From Kribbella sp. NBC_01245 (lineage in GTDB: Bacteria > Actinomycetota > Actinomycetes > Propionibacteriales > Kribbellaceae), in contig NZ_CP108487.1 of assembly GCF_036226525.1 (NCBI RefSeq), positions 5,456,001-5,520,000 on the forward strand: 64,000 nucleotides of DNA. Direction: 5' to 3'. A model generated the notes under the pieces. That model saw nothing but the letters and a program-made list of their open reading frames with translations, did no database searches and had not been told where the DNA came from. The position numbers were made by a program, and so were the translations under genes. Below, one piece after another: positions 1 to 8,010 of this stretch. Positions within the stretch are counted from its first letter, which is position 1; each line of letters begins with the position of its first letter.

Positions 1-1581
1 GTACAAGTAGGTGCCGGGCGTCTTGGACGGTATGGCCCGTGCTGCCAGCTCCTGCGTCACCCGCACTGGCTGATCCGTCTGCGGCACCAGTAGCGCGGTA
101 GCGGACGGCCTCACTTGCACTAACGCCCAGCCCGGTGCCGGATAGCCCGGCTCGTCCCAACCCGTCTGAGCCGCGCGAGCGTCGTACGCCTCGCCGTGCA
201 AAAGGTCAGCGGCCCGTACGGAACCGGGGCTCGTCCGCCAGCTCGAGTCCGTCGCGAAGACGTCCGTGCTGCCGTCGTCGTACGTGACGCGCAGCTGGGC
301 GCTGAACGCCGTGGTCTTGCCGTAGCGGTTGCGGTTGAACATGGCGAGTTGGCCCGCGAACCAGCCGTTGGCCAGTTCGGCGCCGAGCGCGTTCAGCCCG
401 GGCTTGAGCAGCGACGTCACGTCGTACGTCTGGGTCTGGATGCGCCGGCGGTAATCCGTCCAACCGGGTGCGAGCTCGTGGTCGCCGGCCTTGGTGCCGT
501 TGACGCGCAGCTCGTAGACGCCTTGCGCCGCCGCGTGCAATCGCGCTCGTACGACGTTCTTGCCACTCGGAAGCGTGATGTCCTTGCGGAAGAGCGGGAG
601 CCGTTTGGCCGGCGCCCAGAGGTCGGTGTCCGCCCCCGGCATCGTGCGACGCACCACCAGCCCACCGGTTGGCGGGACATAACCCTCGGGGAATGTCCCG
701 TCGCCGGCCGGGAAAGCGGTGTCGATCAGTACGGCGCCGGCGGTGTTCGTCACCTTGAGCCGATGCACCACGCCGATCTCGTTGTTACTGACGCGGAAGC
801 CCATTCCACCCGGCGCGTTATGGTCAGACCGATTTCGCTGGTCGACCTGTACGCCGTTCACCCAGGTGGTGATGGTTTGACCGATTACGGAAATGCGCAA
901 GTTATTCCGCTGGCCAAGGTCCGCCGCGAGCGGAATTTCGGCCAGTACGACGTATGACCCGTCGTTATTCCGGACATGCGGGCGCAATAGCGAGCGGCCG
1001 GAGGCGGTATTGAGCTGCCACATATAGCCGACGCCGCCGTGGCCGCGGAAGAATACCCCGAGCGCCTCACGTTGCACGGTGGCGTCCAGGTCCATCGTGT
1101 AGTCGGACCACTCGGGCCCGGCCGCGTCATCGGCGCCGATCCACTCGCCGGCCCAGTCCGACGGCTGGAGCGCGCCCGTCTCGAACTTGGCCGCCGGGCT
1201 CCACGCCGAGGCCGTACCCGTCTCGTCCCAGATCCGGACGGCCCAGTAATACGCGGAATACCGGGCAAGCGCCGGACCGCCGTACGGCACGTCGACCGAT
1301 TGCGACGACTCGACGACCCCGCTGTTCCAGACGTCCGGCGCCGCCAGCCGATCGACGGCGGACGCGACGTGGAGCTCGTACCGGCGCTGGCCCAGCCCAC
1401 GCCGGGACGCCGACAACTGCCAACTCAACCGGGGTGGACCGGCCGCGATCGCGAGCGGCTCGGTCCGTTGATTGGCGCGCAAATGCGACACCACGGGCAC
1501 TTCGGCACTATTCACCAGGCCACCCTCTGCATTCACCGGAATTGACATGAGCAACAAAATCGCAGCAAGCAGAGTTCTCAC
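1..1581 (-). CDS. Secreted alpha-L-rhamnosidase (GH78 family), C-terminus beyond window
   Basis: The first 527 residues of a large glycosidase are visible; the catalytic (alpha/alpha)6 barrel and stop lie outside the window. A GTG start at 1581 gives a short hydrophobic signal peptide (MRTLLAAILLLMS, cleavage probably after VNA). What follows has the order typical of bacterial alpha-L-rhamnosidases: an N-terminal fibronectin-like domain, a concanavalin-like domain (roughly residues 130-280) and the N-terminal beta domain with the LFRKDITL and YELRVNGTKAGDHELAPGWTDYR stretches (roughly residues 300-420). It is the last gene of the rhamnose operon, 117 bp after the LuxR-type gene, and would release terminal rhamnose from plant polysaccharides or glycosides outside the cell. 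The start lies inside a perfect inverted repeat, described separately. Family assignment is confident; the exact substrate is not visible. Confidence 0.9.
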   Translation of the reverse strand, partial: MRTLLAAILLLMSIPVNAEGGLVNSAEVPVVSHLRANQRTEPLAIAAGPPRLSWQLSASRRGLGQRRYELHVASAVDRLAAPDVWNSGVVESSQSVDVPYGGPALARYSAYYWAVRIWDETGTASAWSPAAKFETGALQPSDWAGEWIGADDAAGPEWSDYTMDLDATVQREALGVFFRGHGGVGYMWQLNTASGRSLLRPHVRNNDGSYVVLAEIPLAADLGQRNNLRISVIGQTITTWVNGVQVDQRNRSDHNAPGGMGFRVSNNEIGVVHRLKVTNTAGAVLIDTAFPAGDGTFPEGYVPPTGGLVVRRTMPGADTDLWAPAKRLPLFRKDITLPSGKNVVRARLHAAAQGVYELRVNGTKAGDHELAPGWTDYRRRIQTQTYDVTSLLKPGLNALGAELANGWFAGQLAMFNRNRYGKTTAFSAQLRVTYDDGSTDVFATDSSWRTSPGSVRAADLLHGEAYDARAAQTGWDEPGYPAPGWALVQVRPSATALLVPQTDQPVRVTQELAARAIPSKTPGTYLY

Positions 1582-1619
1582 GATGGTTCCCCAGATAGGT
1601 GATATCCAGGGAACCATCG
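1581..1619 (-). promoter_or_regulatory. 11-bp inverted repeat across the rhamnosidase start, with candidate promoter
   Basis: CGATGGTTCCC (1581-1591) and GGGAACCATCG (1609-1619) are perfect inverted repeats separated by 17 bp; the left arm contains the SD-like GGGGAA and touches the GTG start. On the minus strand a TTGACG (-35 like, 1636-1641) is spaced 17 bp from GATGGT (1613-1618). If that promoter is used the repeat is a DNA operator over the -10; if transcription comes from upstream it can form an RNA hairpin hiding the start. Both readings are inference. Confidence 0.45.
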
Positions 1620-1651
1620 CAGCCCCGCGACCGAGCGTCAACCGATCTGAC

Positions 1652-1683
1652 CACTAATGGCCACTGAGCGATTACTATTAGTG
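1652..1683. promoter_or_regulatory. CACTAAT/ATTAGTG inverted repeat upstream of the rhamnosidase gene
   Basis: CACTAAT (1652-1658) is mirrored by ATTAGTG (1677-1683), centres 25 bp apart, just upstream of the candidate -35 at 1636-1641. It is A/T-rich compared with its surroundings. It could be an activator site, perhaps for the small LuxR-type protein encoded directly upstream; no binding motif for that protein is known to me. Confidence 0.3.
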
Positions 1684-1698
1684 CAGGATCGAAAGGTG

Positions 1699-1941
1699 TC
1701 AGAACAGGCCGCGCCGGACCGCCCAGACGACGGCTTCGATCGCGGTACCGACTCCGATCCGGTCGCAGATCGCCCGGGTGCGGCGGCGCACGGTCCGTTC
1801 GGACAGGTCCAGGCGACGCGCGACGGCTTCGACCGGCAACCCGGTGGCGAGCAGTCGCAGCAGCTGGACATCGTCGTGACCCAGCATCGGCAGCTCGTGC
1901 AGCTCGCGGCGCAAACCAATCCCGTTGTAGGTGGTCGTCAT
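1699..1941 (-). CDS. Stand-alone LuxR/GerE-type HTH protein (80 residues)
   Basis: This 80-residue protein consists almost only of a LuxR-type DNA-binding domain: the stretch from about residue 22 to 75 (DDVQLLRLLATGLP, ARRLDLSERTVRRR, AICDRIGV) fits the four-helix GerE fold with the recognition helix around LSERTVRRRTRAIC. There is no receiver, PAS or ligand-binding domain. Its ATG overlaps the rhamnulokinase stop as ATGA, so translation is probably coupled to rhaB, and it precedes the rhamnosidase gene. It is likely a DNA-binding regulator acting on the rhamnose genes, possibly on the rhamnosidase promoter, but this is inferred from position only. Confidence 0.75.
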   Translation of the reverse strand: MTTTYNGIGLRRELHELPMLGHDDVQLLRLLATGLPVEAVARRLDLSERTVRRRTRAICDRIGVGTAIEAVVWAVRRGLF

Positions 1942-3338
1942 TCGGTCACACTCCCGTACACCCGGGCCTCGGCGGCGGCCCAGTCGGCCGGTGTATCCCG
2001 CGGCTGGTAACGCCGCAGCTCGTGGGTCGAGCGCACCAGCGCCCGCATCTCGTCCAGTCCGGCCAGCGGTGCGCCGAGCGCCCGGGCCTGGACCAGCACA
2101 TTGCCCAGCGCGGACGCCTCGACCGGACCGGCGAGCACCGGTAGTCCGCAGGCGTCCGCGGTGAGCTGGCAGAGCAATTCGTTCTGCGAACCGCCTCCGA
2201 TGACGTGCAGTACGTCGACCGGCTGGTCCGCGATCCGCTGGGCCTTCGCGAGCGTACGACGGTACGCCAGCGCGAGGCTTTCCAGAATGCATCGAGTGGT
2301 TGCCGCAGGCCCCTGTGGCGGTGCTACCCCAGCACGCCGGCACCACTCGGCGATCCGCGACGGCATGTTGCCGGGGGCAAGGAATGCCGGGTCGTCCGGG
2401 TCGATCAGCACACCGTACGGCGGAACGTCGGCCGCCTCGCGCAAGAGCCCGGGCAGGTCCGTCGTACCCCATTCACGTAAGCACTCCTGGAGAATCCAGA
2501 GGCCCATCACGTTACGCAGAAAGCGGATCCGGCCGTCGACGCCACCTTCGTTGGTGAAGTTGGCCGCCTGCGCTTCGGCCGTCAGCACGGGCTTGTCGAG
2601 TTCGAGCCCGACCAAGGACCACGTGCCCGAGGAGATGTAGGCGAACCGCTCGTCAGCCGCGGGCACGGCAACCACAGATGAGGCCGTGTCATGCGAACCG
2701 ACCGCGATGACCGGCGTGCCGTCGTGCGAGCCGACGACCGTGCCAGGCTCGTGCAGCGGTGGGAGCAGCCCTGCCGGCAGGCCGACGCGCTGGGCCAGGT
2801 CCGTCGACCACGTCCGCGCGCGTATGTCGTACAGCTGAGTGGTCGACGCGTTCGTGATCTCGGCGCCGATGTAGCCGGTGAGCCAGAAGTTGAGCAGGTC
2901 CGGGATCATCAGCAGGGTTGACGCCCGCTTGATTTGGGGGCCTTCAGCAAGTAATTGGTAGATCGTGTTGAAGGGCAGGTGTTGCAGGCCGGTGATGGCG
3001 TAAAGCTCGTCGGCCGAGATGTCGGGCAAAACCACGCCGGAGGTCCGCTCATCCCGGTAGTGAACTGGATTCCCGAGCAGCCGGCCGGCCGAGTCGAGCA
3101 GGCCGTAGTCGACCGCCCAGGAGTCGATACCGATGCCATGAACCGAGCCGACTGAAGCCAGACCGGCCAGGGTCTCGCGATAGAGGCCGAGCACGTCCCA
3201 GTGCAGGGTCGATCCGAGCCGGATTGGCCCGTTCCAGAACCGGTGCACCTCTTGCAGATCGAGCCGGCCGCTACCGACTCGACCGGTCATGACGCGACCG
3301 CTCGAGGCCCCCAGATCGACCGCCGCCACAGTGATCAT
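1938..3338 (-). CDS. rhaB: Rhamnulokinase
   Basis: This is a 466-residue FGGY-family carbohydrate kinase that phosphorylates L-rhamnulose to L-rhamnulose 1-phosphate with ATP in the cytoplasm. The N-terminal phosphate-binding motif DLGASSGR (residues 8-15), the GIDSWAVDYGLLD motif, the central GSHDTASSV motif and the C-terminal IGGGSQNELL adenosine-binding motif are those of RhaB. Length matches the family (about 470-490). It follows the isomerase-like gene by 70 bp and is translationally coupled to the downstream LuxR-type gene. With the isomerase and aldolase genes of the same operon it completes rhamnose catabolism, which makes the specific assignment strong. Confidence 0.93.
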   Translation of the reverse strand: MITVAAVDLGASSGRVMTGRVGSGRLDLQEVHRFWNGPIRLGSTLHWDVLGLYRETLAGLASVGSVHGIGIDSWAVDYGLLDSAGRLLGNPVHYRDERTSGVVLPDISADELYAITGLQHLPFNTIYQLLAEGPQIKRASTLLMIPDLLNFWLTGYIGAEITNASTTQLYDIRARTWSTDLAQRVGLPAGLLPPLHEPGTVVGSHDGTPVIAVGSHDTASSVVAVPAADERFAYISSGTWSLVGLELDKPVLTAEAQAANFTNEGGVDGRIRFLRNVMGLWILQECLREWGTTDLPGLLREAADVPPYGVLIDPDDPAFLAPGNMPSRIAEWCRRAGVAPPQGPAATTRCILESLALAYRRTLAKAQRIADQPVDVLHVIGGGSQNELLCQLTADACGLPVLAGPVEASALGNVLVQARALGAPLAGLDEMRALVRSTHELRRYQPRDTPADWAAAEARVYGSVTE

Positions 3339-3350
3339 CCGGAACCACCG

Positions 3351-3401
3351 GTCACAAGGGTCCGATGAACCCCGACACGCCGAGTCACAAGGGTCCGATG
3401 A
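3351..3401. repeat. Two 18-bp direct repeats upstream of rhaB
   Basis: The 18-mer GTCACAAGGGTCCGATGA occurs at 3351-3368 and again at 3384-3401, exactly 33 bp apart, in the 70-bp gap between the isomerase-like gene and rhaB. Three helical turns between copies would put two protein sites on one DNA face; a recent 33-bp duplication is the alternative. Confidence 0.6.
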
Positions 3402-3408
3402 CGTGGAT

Positions 3409-4812
3409 TCATGGGATCACCTGGAGGTCTAGGGAGAGGAGGTCGGCGACGGCGCGGAGTTCGGCGACGCGGTGGCCGGTGCCTAGGGCCCAGTGGTGGG
3501 CTACGCCGGAGGCTGACCAGGCGTCGGTCCATTCGCCGGGGTCTTGGCCGAAATCCACCCGCGAGGTGGTGTTGCCGATCGCTAAAAGCGGGCCAGGGAC
3601 GACTTGGCCTTCGGAGGCGATCAGGCGGAACGAGCCGTCGCGGAGCTGGCCGAGGCCGAGGCAGGTGACCGGGCCGTGGGCTACGTCGAACTCGACGGAT
3701 ACGCCCCAGCCGCGTTTGCCGTGGTAGACGCCGAGGCCGCGCAGCAGCGGTTTGGCCGAGCTGATCGCGAGGTGGGCCGGGCCGTCGTGCCCCATCTCCA
3801 CCACGTTGTCGCGGAAGTTCAGCGCTTGCAGTTCGGTGAAGGAACCACCCGCGCCGAGGCGGTCCATCACCAGCATCGCGAGCGAGGTGCGCAACTCGTA
3901 CTCCCCCGCCGCCGGAATACCCCTTGCCGTGAGCAACGAGGCGCCGAGAATCATCCCGGCTGCCACGCGTTCGTGCGTCTCGCCGTCGAGGCCTCGGTGG
4001 TAGTACGCGAGGGTGTCGAGCTGGAAGTCCTCCACCAAGCGGTCCATCCCGACCGACACTTGGCAGGCCCAGCGGAGATCGTCCGGTTTGACCGAATCGT
4101 CCAGGGCGAAGATCTCCCGGGCCTCGGTCAGGCGTGTATCGGTCTCTACGGAAGACACCTTCTCAACGCGCACGCGGAGGTCGTCGATCTCCAGGATCTC
4201 GACGTGTCCGCCAAGCTGCGCCGAGACCAGGGTCGGGTCGGTCGAGACGTCCATCATGCCGGGGTAGAGATGCCCGAGCAGGCCGTGACGCCCGTGCCGG
4301 AAGGCGGCGCGCACGCCGGCGGCCTTGATCCAGCGTTCGATCCGGGCCCACGCGCGCTCGTCCTCGACGTACCCCGAGACCGAGCGGAAGGTGATGCCCG
4401 AGCGCTCGAAGGCGTTCGCCATCTCCGGCAGCGGGCATGCGCCGCAGTAGGCGAGCCACGCGCCGGTATCGAACGACGCGTGGTCCATCGCCTCGGTCGG
4501 CTGGAGGTTCAGCAACAGCACGGGCGCGCCACTGCGCTGTGCGACCGGGACCAGCATCGACGCGGTCATGTAGGTGGTGAGGAAGCCGACGATCAGGTCG
4601 CAGTCGGCCAGCCGGAGCTTCTCCGCGGCGGCAGCGCCTTCGTGCGGGTCGGAGATGAAGCCGACATCCACGACCTCGCAGTCCAACTCGGCGAACCGCT
4701 CCGACACCCGCCGGGCGGACGCCTGCAACTGTGGCAACAGCTCCGGGAACTGCGGCCAATAGGCGCCGAGCCCACCAGCTACCAACCCGATCCTGGTCCG
4801 TCGAGAAGCCAT
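3409..4812 (-). CDS. L-fucose/L-arabinose isomerase-like protein
   Basis: This 467-residue protein resembles the L-fucose/L-arabinose isomerase superfamily: an N-terminal Rossmann-like part (IGLVAGGLGAYWPQFP, then CDLIVGFLTTYMTASMLVPV) and a C-terminal domain. ATG 4812 is preferred to GTG 4818 because an AGGTAGG-type SD lies just ahead; the gene starts a few bases after the upstream aldolase/dehydrogenase stop. Rhamnose isomerisation in this operon is already covered by rhaI, so this enzyme probably acts on another deoxy-sugar or pentose that enters with rhamnose, or is a second isomerase. The sequence alone does not identify the substrate, hence no gene symbol. Confidence 0.75.
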   Translation of the reverse strand: MASRRTRIGLVAGGLGAYWPQFPELLPQLQASARRVSERFAELDCEVVDVGFISDPHEGAAAAEKLRLADCDLIVGFLTTYMTASMLVPVAQRSGAPVLLLNLQPTEAMDHASFDTGAWLAYCGACPLPEMANAFERSGITFRSVSGYVEDERAWARIERWIKAAGVRAAFRHGRHGLLGHLYPGMMDVSTDPTLVSAQLGGHVEILEIDDLRVRVEKVSSVETDTRLTEAREIFALDDSVKPDDLRWACQVSVGMDRLVEDFQLDTLAYYHRGLDGETHERVAAGMILGASLLTARGIPAAGEYELRTSLAMLVMDRLGAGGSFTELQALNFRDNVVEMGHDGPAHLAISSAKPLLRGLGVYHGKRGWGVSVEFDVAHGPVTCLGLGQLRDGSFRLIASEGQVVPGPLLAIGNTTSRVDFGQDPGEWTDAWSASGVAHHWALGTGHRVAELRAVADLLSLDLQVIP

Positions 4813-4818
4813 GAACAC

Positions 4819-6846
4819 CTACCTCAGGAAGGCGGCAGCAACGCCGGCGTCGACGGGCACGTGCAGCCCGGTGGTCTGGGACAGGTCGCCACCGGCGAGG
4901 GCGAAGACGGCGGCCGCGACGTGCTCCGGCAGCACCTCCCGCTTGAGCAGCGTCCGCTGCGCGTAGAAGGCGCCCAGCTCCGACTCCGGTACGCCGTACA
5001 CCGCGGCTCGTTGCGCACCCCAGCCCTTCGCGAAGATGCCCGAGCCACGAACCACGCCGTCCGGGTTGACCCCGTTCACGCGGATGCCGTACGACCCGAG
5101 CTCGGCCGCGAGCAGCCGGACCTGGTGCGCCTGGTCGGCCTTGGCAGCGCCGTACGCGACGTTGTTCGGGCCGGCGAAAACGGCGTTCTTGCTGGAGATG
5201 TAGACGATGTCGCCGCCCATCCCCTGGTCGATCATCGCCTTCGCGGCCGTGCGCGAGACCAGGAACGAGCCCTTGGCCATCACGTCGTGCTGGAGGTCCC
5301 AGTCTTTTTCGGTTGTCTCCAGCAACGGCTTCGAGATCGAGAGCCCGGCGTTGTTCACCACCAAGTCGATGCCGCCAAAGGCCAGCACGCCTTCGTCAAA
5401 CGCCTGCTGGACGGCGTCTGCATTCGACACGTCGGCCGTGACCGCAACGGCCGTCGGCCCGATCTCCTTGGCGACGGATTCGGCCGCGGCGCTGTCGAGA
5501 TCCGCCACCACCACGCAGGCGCCTTCAGCCGCGAGGCGCAGCGCGATCGCCTTGCCGATACCGGAACCGCCGCCGGTCACGAAGGCCACGCGGGTCGCGA
5601 GCGGCTTGGGCTTGGGCATCCGCTGGAGCTTCGCCTCTTCGAGCGCCCAGTACTCGATGCGGAACTTCTCGCTCTCATCGATCGGCGCGTACGTCGAGAC
5701 CGCCTCGGCGCCACGCATCACGTTGATCGCGTTCACGTAGAACTCACCGGCGACGCGGGCCGTCTGCTTGTCCTTGCCGAAGCTGAACATGCCGACACCG
5801 GGCACCAGCACGATCGCCGGATCCGCACCGCGCATCGCCGGGCTGTCCTCGGTCGCGTGGCGCTGGTAGTACGCCGCATAGTCCTCGCGGTACGACGCGT
5901 GCAGCTCGCGCAACCGGGCCACGATCTCGTCCACCGACGCCGTCGCGGGCAGATCGACCACGAGCGGGCGGACCTTAGTACGCAGGAAGTGGTCCGGGCA
6001 CGACGTACCAAGCGCGGCCAGTTCGGCGAGACGGGCGCGAGCGGTGAATTCGAGCACCACCTCGCTGTCGTTGTAGTGCCCGACCTGCGGGTTGTCCGTG
6101 GACGCGAGCCCACGGATGTACGGCGCGAGTGCCGCCGCGCGGGCCTTGCGCTCGGCCTCCGGCAACGCCTCGAACCCGGGCACCACCGGGCCGAACGGCT
6201 CGGGCTTACCGCGATCCGCGAGGAAGCGCTCCGCCGTCCGGATGATGTCGAGCGAGTTCGCCTCGCACTCCGCGGACGTCGCACCCCACGCGGTGATGCC
6301 GTGACCGCCGAGGATGACCCCGATGGCCTGCGGGTTGTCGCGTTTGACCGCGGCGATGTCGAGTCCGAGCTGGAAACCGGGCCGGCGCCAGGGCACCCAC
6401 ATCACGCGGTCGCCGAAGCACTCGCGGGTCAGGGCTTCACCGTCAGCCGCAGTGGCCAGGGCGATACCCGAATCCGGGTGAAGGTGGTCGACGTGCGGGG
6501 CGTCCACCAGACCGTGCATGGCGGTGTCGATCGAAGGCGCGGCACCACCCTTGCCGTGCAGGCAATAGTCGAACGCGGCGACCATCTCGTCCTCGCGATC
6601 GACGCCCGGGTAGACGTCGACCAGCGCGTTCAGCCGGTCCTGCCTGAGCACGGCCAGGCCGCTCGACGTCAGCGTGCCGAGGTCACCACCCGAGCCCTTC
6701 ACCCAGACCAGGTCGATCGGCTGCTTGGTCACCGGGTCGTTCGCCGTACCCTTCGCGGACGTGTTACCGCCGGCGTAGTTGGTATTGCGCGGGTCGGCAC
6801 CCAGTCTGTTGCTTCGCGCAACGAGTTCGGCTGCGGTGTCGTTCAC
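4819..6846 (-). CDS. rhaEW: Bifunctional L-rhamnulose-1-phosphate aldolase / L-lactaldehyde dehydrogenase
   Basis: This is a fusion of about 675 residues. The N-terminal class II aldolase domain (roughly residues 1-400: NTNYAGGNTSAKG, LVWVKGSGGD, and the metal-binding HLHPDSGI) should cleave rhamnulose 1-phosphate to dihydroxyacetone phosphate and L-lactaldehyde. The C-terminal short-chain dehydrogenase domain has the GGGSGIGKA nucleotide-binding motif, the NNAG motif and a YGAAK catalytic motif, and should oxidise lactaldehyde. The arrangement matches the RhaEW enzymes described in Bacillus, Actinobacteria and others. GTG 6846 is chosen: it follows the rhaI stop by 4 bp with GGGGAG upstream, whereas the more upstream start at 6909 would overlap rhaI by 59 bp. 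Confidence 0.92.
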   Translation of the reverse strand: MNDTAAELVARSNRLGADPRNTNYAGGNTSAKGTANDPVTKQPIDLVWVKGSGGDLGTLTSSGLAVLRQDRLNALVDVYPGVDREDEMVAAFDYCLHGKGGAAPSIDTAMHGLVDAPHVDHLHPDSGIALATAADGEALTRECFGDRVMWVPWRRPGFQLGLDIAAVKRDNPQAIGVILGGHGITAWGATSAECEANSLDIIRTAERFLADRGKPEPFGPVVPGFEALPEAERKARAAALAPYIRGLASTDNPQVGHYNDSEVVLEFTARARLAELAALGTSCPDHFLRTKVRPLVVDLPATASVDEIVARLRELHASYREDYAAYYQRHATEDSPAMRGADPAIVLVPGVGMFSFGKDKQTARVAGEFYVNAINVMRGAEAVSTYAPIDESEKFRIEYWALEEAKLQRMPKPKPLATRVAFVTGGGSGIGKAIALRLAAEGACVVVADLDSAAAESVAKEIGPTAVAVTADVSNADAVQQAFDEGVLAFGGIDLVVNNAGLSISKPLLETTEKDWDLQHDVMAKGSFLVSRTAAKAMIDQGMGGDIVYISSKNAVFAGPNNVAYGAAKADQAHQVRLLAAELGSYGIRVNGVNPDGVVRGSGIFAKGWGAQRAAVYGVPESELGAFYAQRTLLKREVLPEHVAAAVFALAGGDLSQTTGLHVPVDAGVAAAFLR

Positions 6847-6850
6847 TGGT

Positions 6851-8008
6851 TCAGGCTCCCCATCCGGCCTGCTGGCCGTCGGCTCGTTCGGCGGTGATCT
6901 TGTCGGCATAACCGCTGCGGTGGTAGGCGGCGATCGGGTCCGGGTCCAGCCCCTGCTCGACCCTCAGGTCTGCGAGCAGCGGGCGGACGTCGGTGTTGTA
7001 GGCATCCATCAGTACGGCGTTCGCCGCCAGCACATCGCCTTCTTGCTGGGCTTTACGCAACGCAGGGCGATCAACCAGCAGCGCCTTCGCGGTGGCCTCC
7101 TGGACGTTCATCACCGAGCGGATGATCGCGGGGATCTTCGCCTCGATGTTGTGGCACTGGTCGAGCATGAAGGCGATGCCGCGAGCCGGATCGAGCGCGT
7201 CACCGCGGACGATCTCGCTCATGATCCGGAACAACTGGAACGGATCGGCCGAACCCACCATCAGGTCGTCGTCGGCGTAGAACCGGCTGTTGAAGTCGAA
7301 CGCCCCGAGCTTTCCGGCCCGCAGCAAGAACGCCACGATGAACTCGATGTTCGTGCCCGGCGCGTGATGCCCGGTATCGATGCAGACCGTTGCCTTCGGC
7401 CCCAATTCCAGGCAGTGCGCGTACGACGTACCCCAGTCCGGCACATCCGTGCTGTAGAACGCGGGCTCGAAGAACTTGTACTCGAGCAGGATCCGCTGGT
7501 TCTCGCCGAGCCGGTCGTAGGTCTCGCGCAGCGCGGCGGCCAATCGGTCCTGCCGGTCCCAGATGTCGTCCTGGCCCGGGTAGTTGGTGCCGTCGGAAAA
7601 CCAGAGCTTCAGGTCGCGCGAACCCGTCTGGTCCATGATGTCGATGCACTCGAGCAGGTGGTCCGTGGCCTTGCGGCGGATCCGGGGATCCGGGTTGGTG
7701 ACGCTGCCGAGCTTGTAGTCGTCGTCCTGGAAGACGTTGGTGTTGATCGCGCCGAGCCGGACGCCCTGTTCCTTCGCGTACGCGCTGAGCGCGGCGTAGT
7801 CGGCGACCTTGTCCCACGGGATGTGCAGCGCCACGCTCGGCGCCACCCCGGTCAGGCGATGCACCACGGCCGCGTCGTCGATCTTCTCCTGCGGCGAGCG
7901 CGGTACGCCCGGCTGGGAGAACACCTTGAACCGCGTGCCCGAGTTACCGAAGGCCCACGAGGGCAGCTCGATCTCCTGCCTGCGCAGGGCGTCCGTCACG
8001 GCCGTCAT
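6851..8008 (-). CDS. rhaI: L-rhamnose isomerase (RhaI/Pseudomonas type)
   Basis: This 385-residue TIM-barrel enzyme interconverts L-rhamnose and L-rhamnulose. It has the typical RhaI landmarks: FGNSGTRF near the N-terminus, LHIPWDK, INTNVFQDDDYKLGS, the metal-ligand region EYKFFEPAFYSTD, CIDTGHHAPGTNIE and FDFNSRFYADDDLMVG. It is unrelated in sequence to the E. coli RhaA type and is the common form in Actinobacteria, Bacillus and pseudomonads. It sits 2 bp after rhaM and 4 bp before the aldolase/dehydrogenase gene, so the three are certainly co-transcribed. Confidence 0.95.
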   Translation of the reverse strand: MTAVTDALRRQEIELPSWAFGNSGTRFKVFSQPGVPRSPQEKIDDAAVVHRLTGVAPSVALHIPWDKVADYAALSAYAKEQGVRLGAINTNVFQDDDYKLGSVTNPDPRIRRKATDHLLECIDIMDQTGSRDLKLWFSDGTNYPGQDDIWDRQDRLAAALRETYDRLGENQRILLEYKFFEPAFYSTDVPDWGTSYAHCLELGPKATVCIDTGHHAPGTNIEFIVAFLLRAGKLGAFDFNSRFYADDDLMVGSADPFQLFRIMSEIVRGDALDPARGIAFMLDQCHNIEAKIPAIIRSVMNVQEATAKALLVDRPALRKAQQEGDVLAANAVLMDAYNTDVRPLLADLRVEQGLDPDPIAAYHRSGYADKITAERADGQQAGWGA

Positions 8009-8010
8009 CG

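Noticed and set aside
3604..6897. A very long open frame on the plus strand opposite the aldolase and isomerase genes
   Set aside because: Its product is low-complexity and Arg/Asp/His-rich without domains; it is the antisense shadow of the well-supported minus-strand genes.
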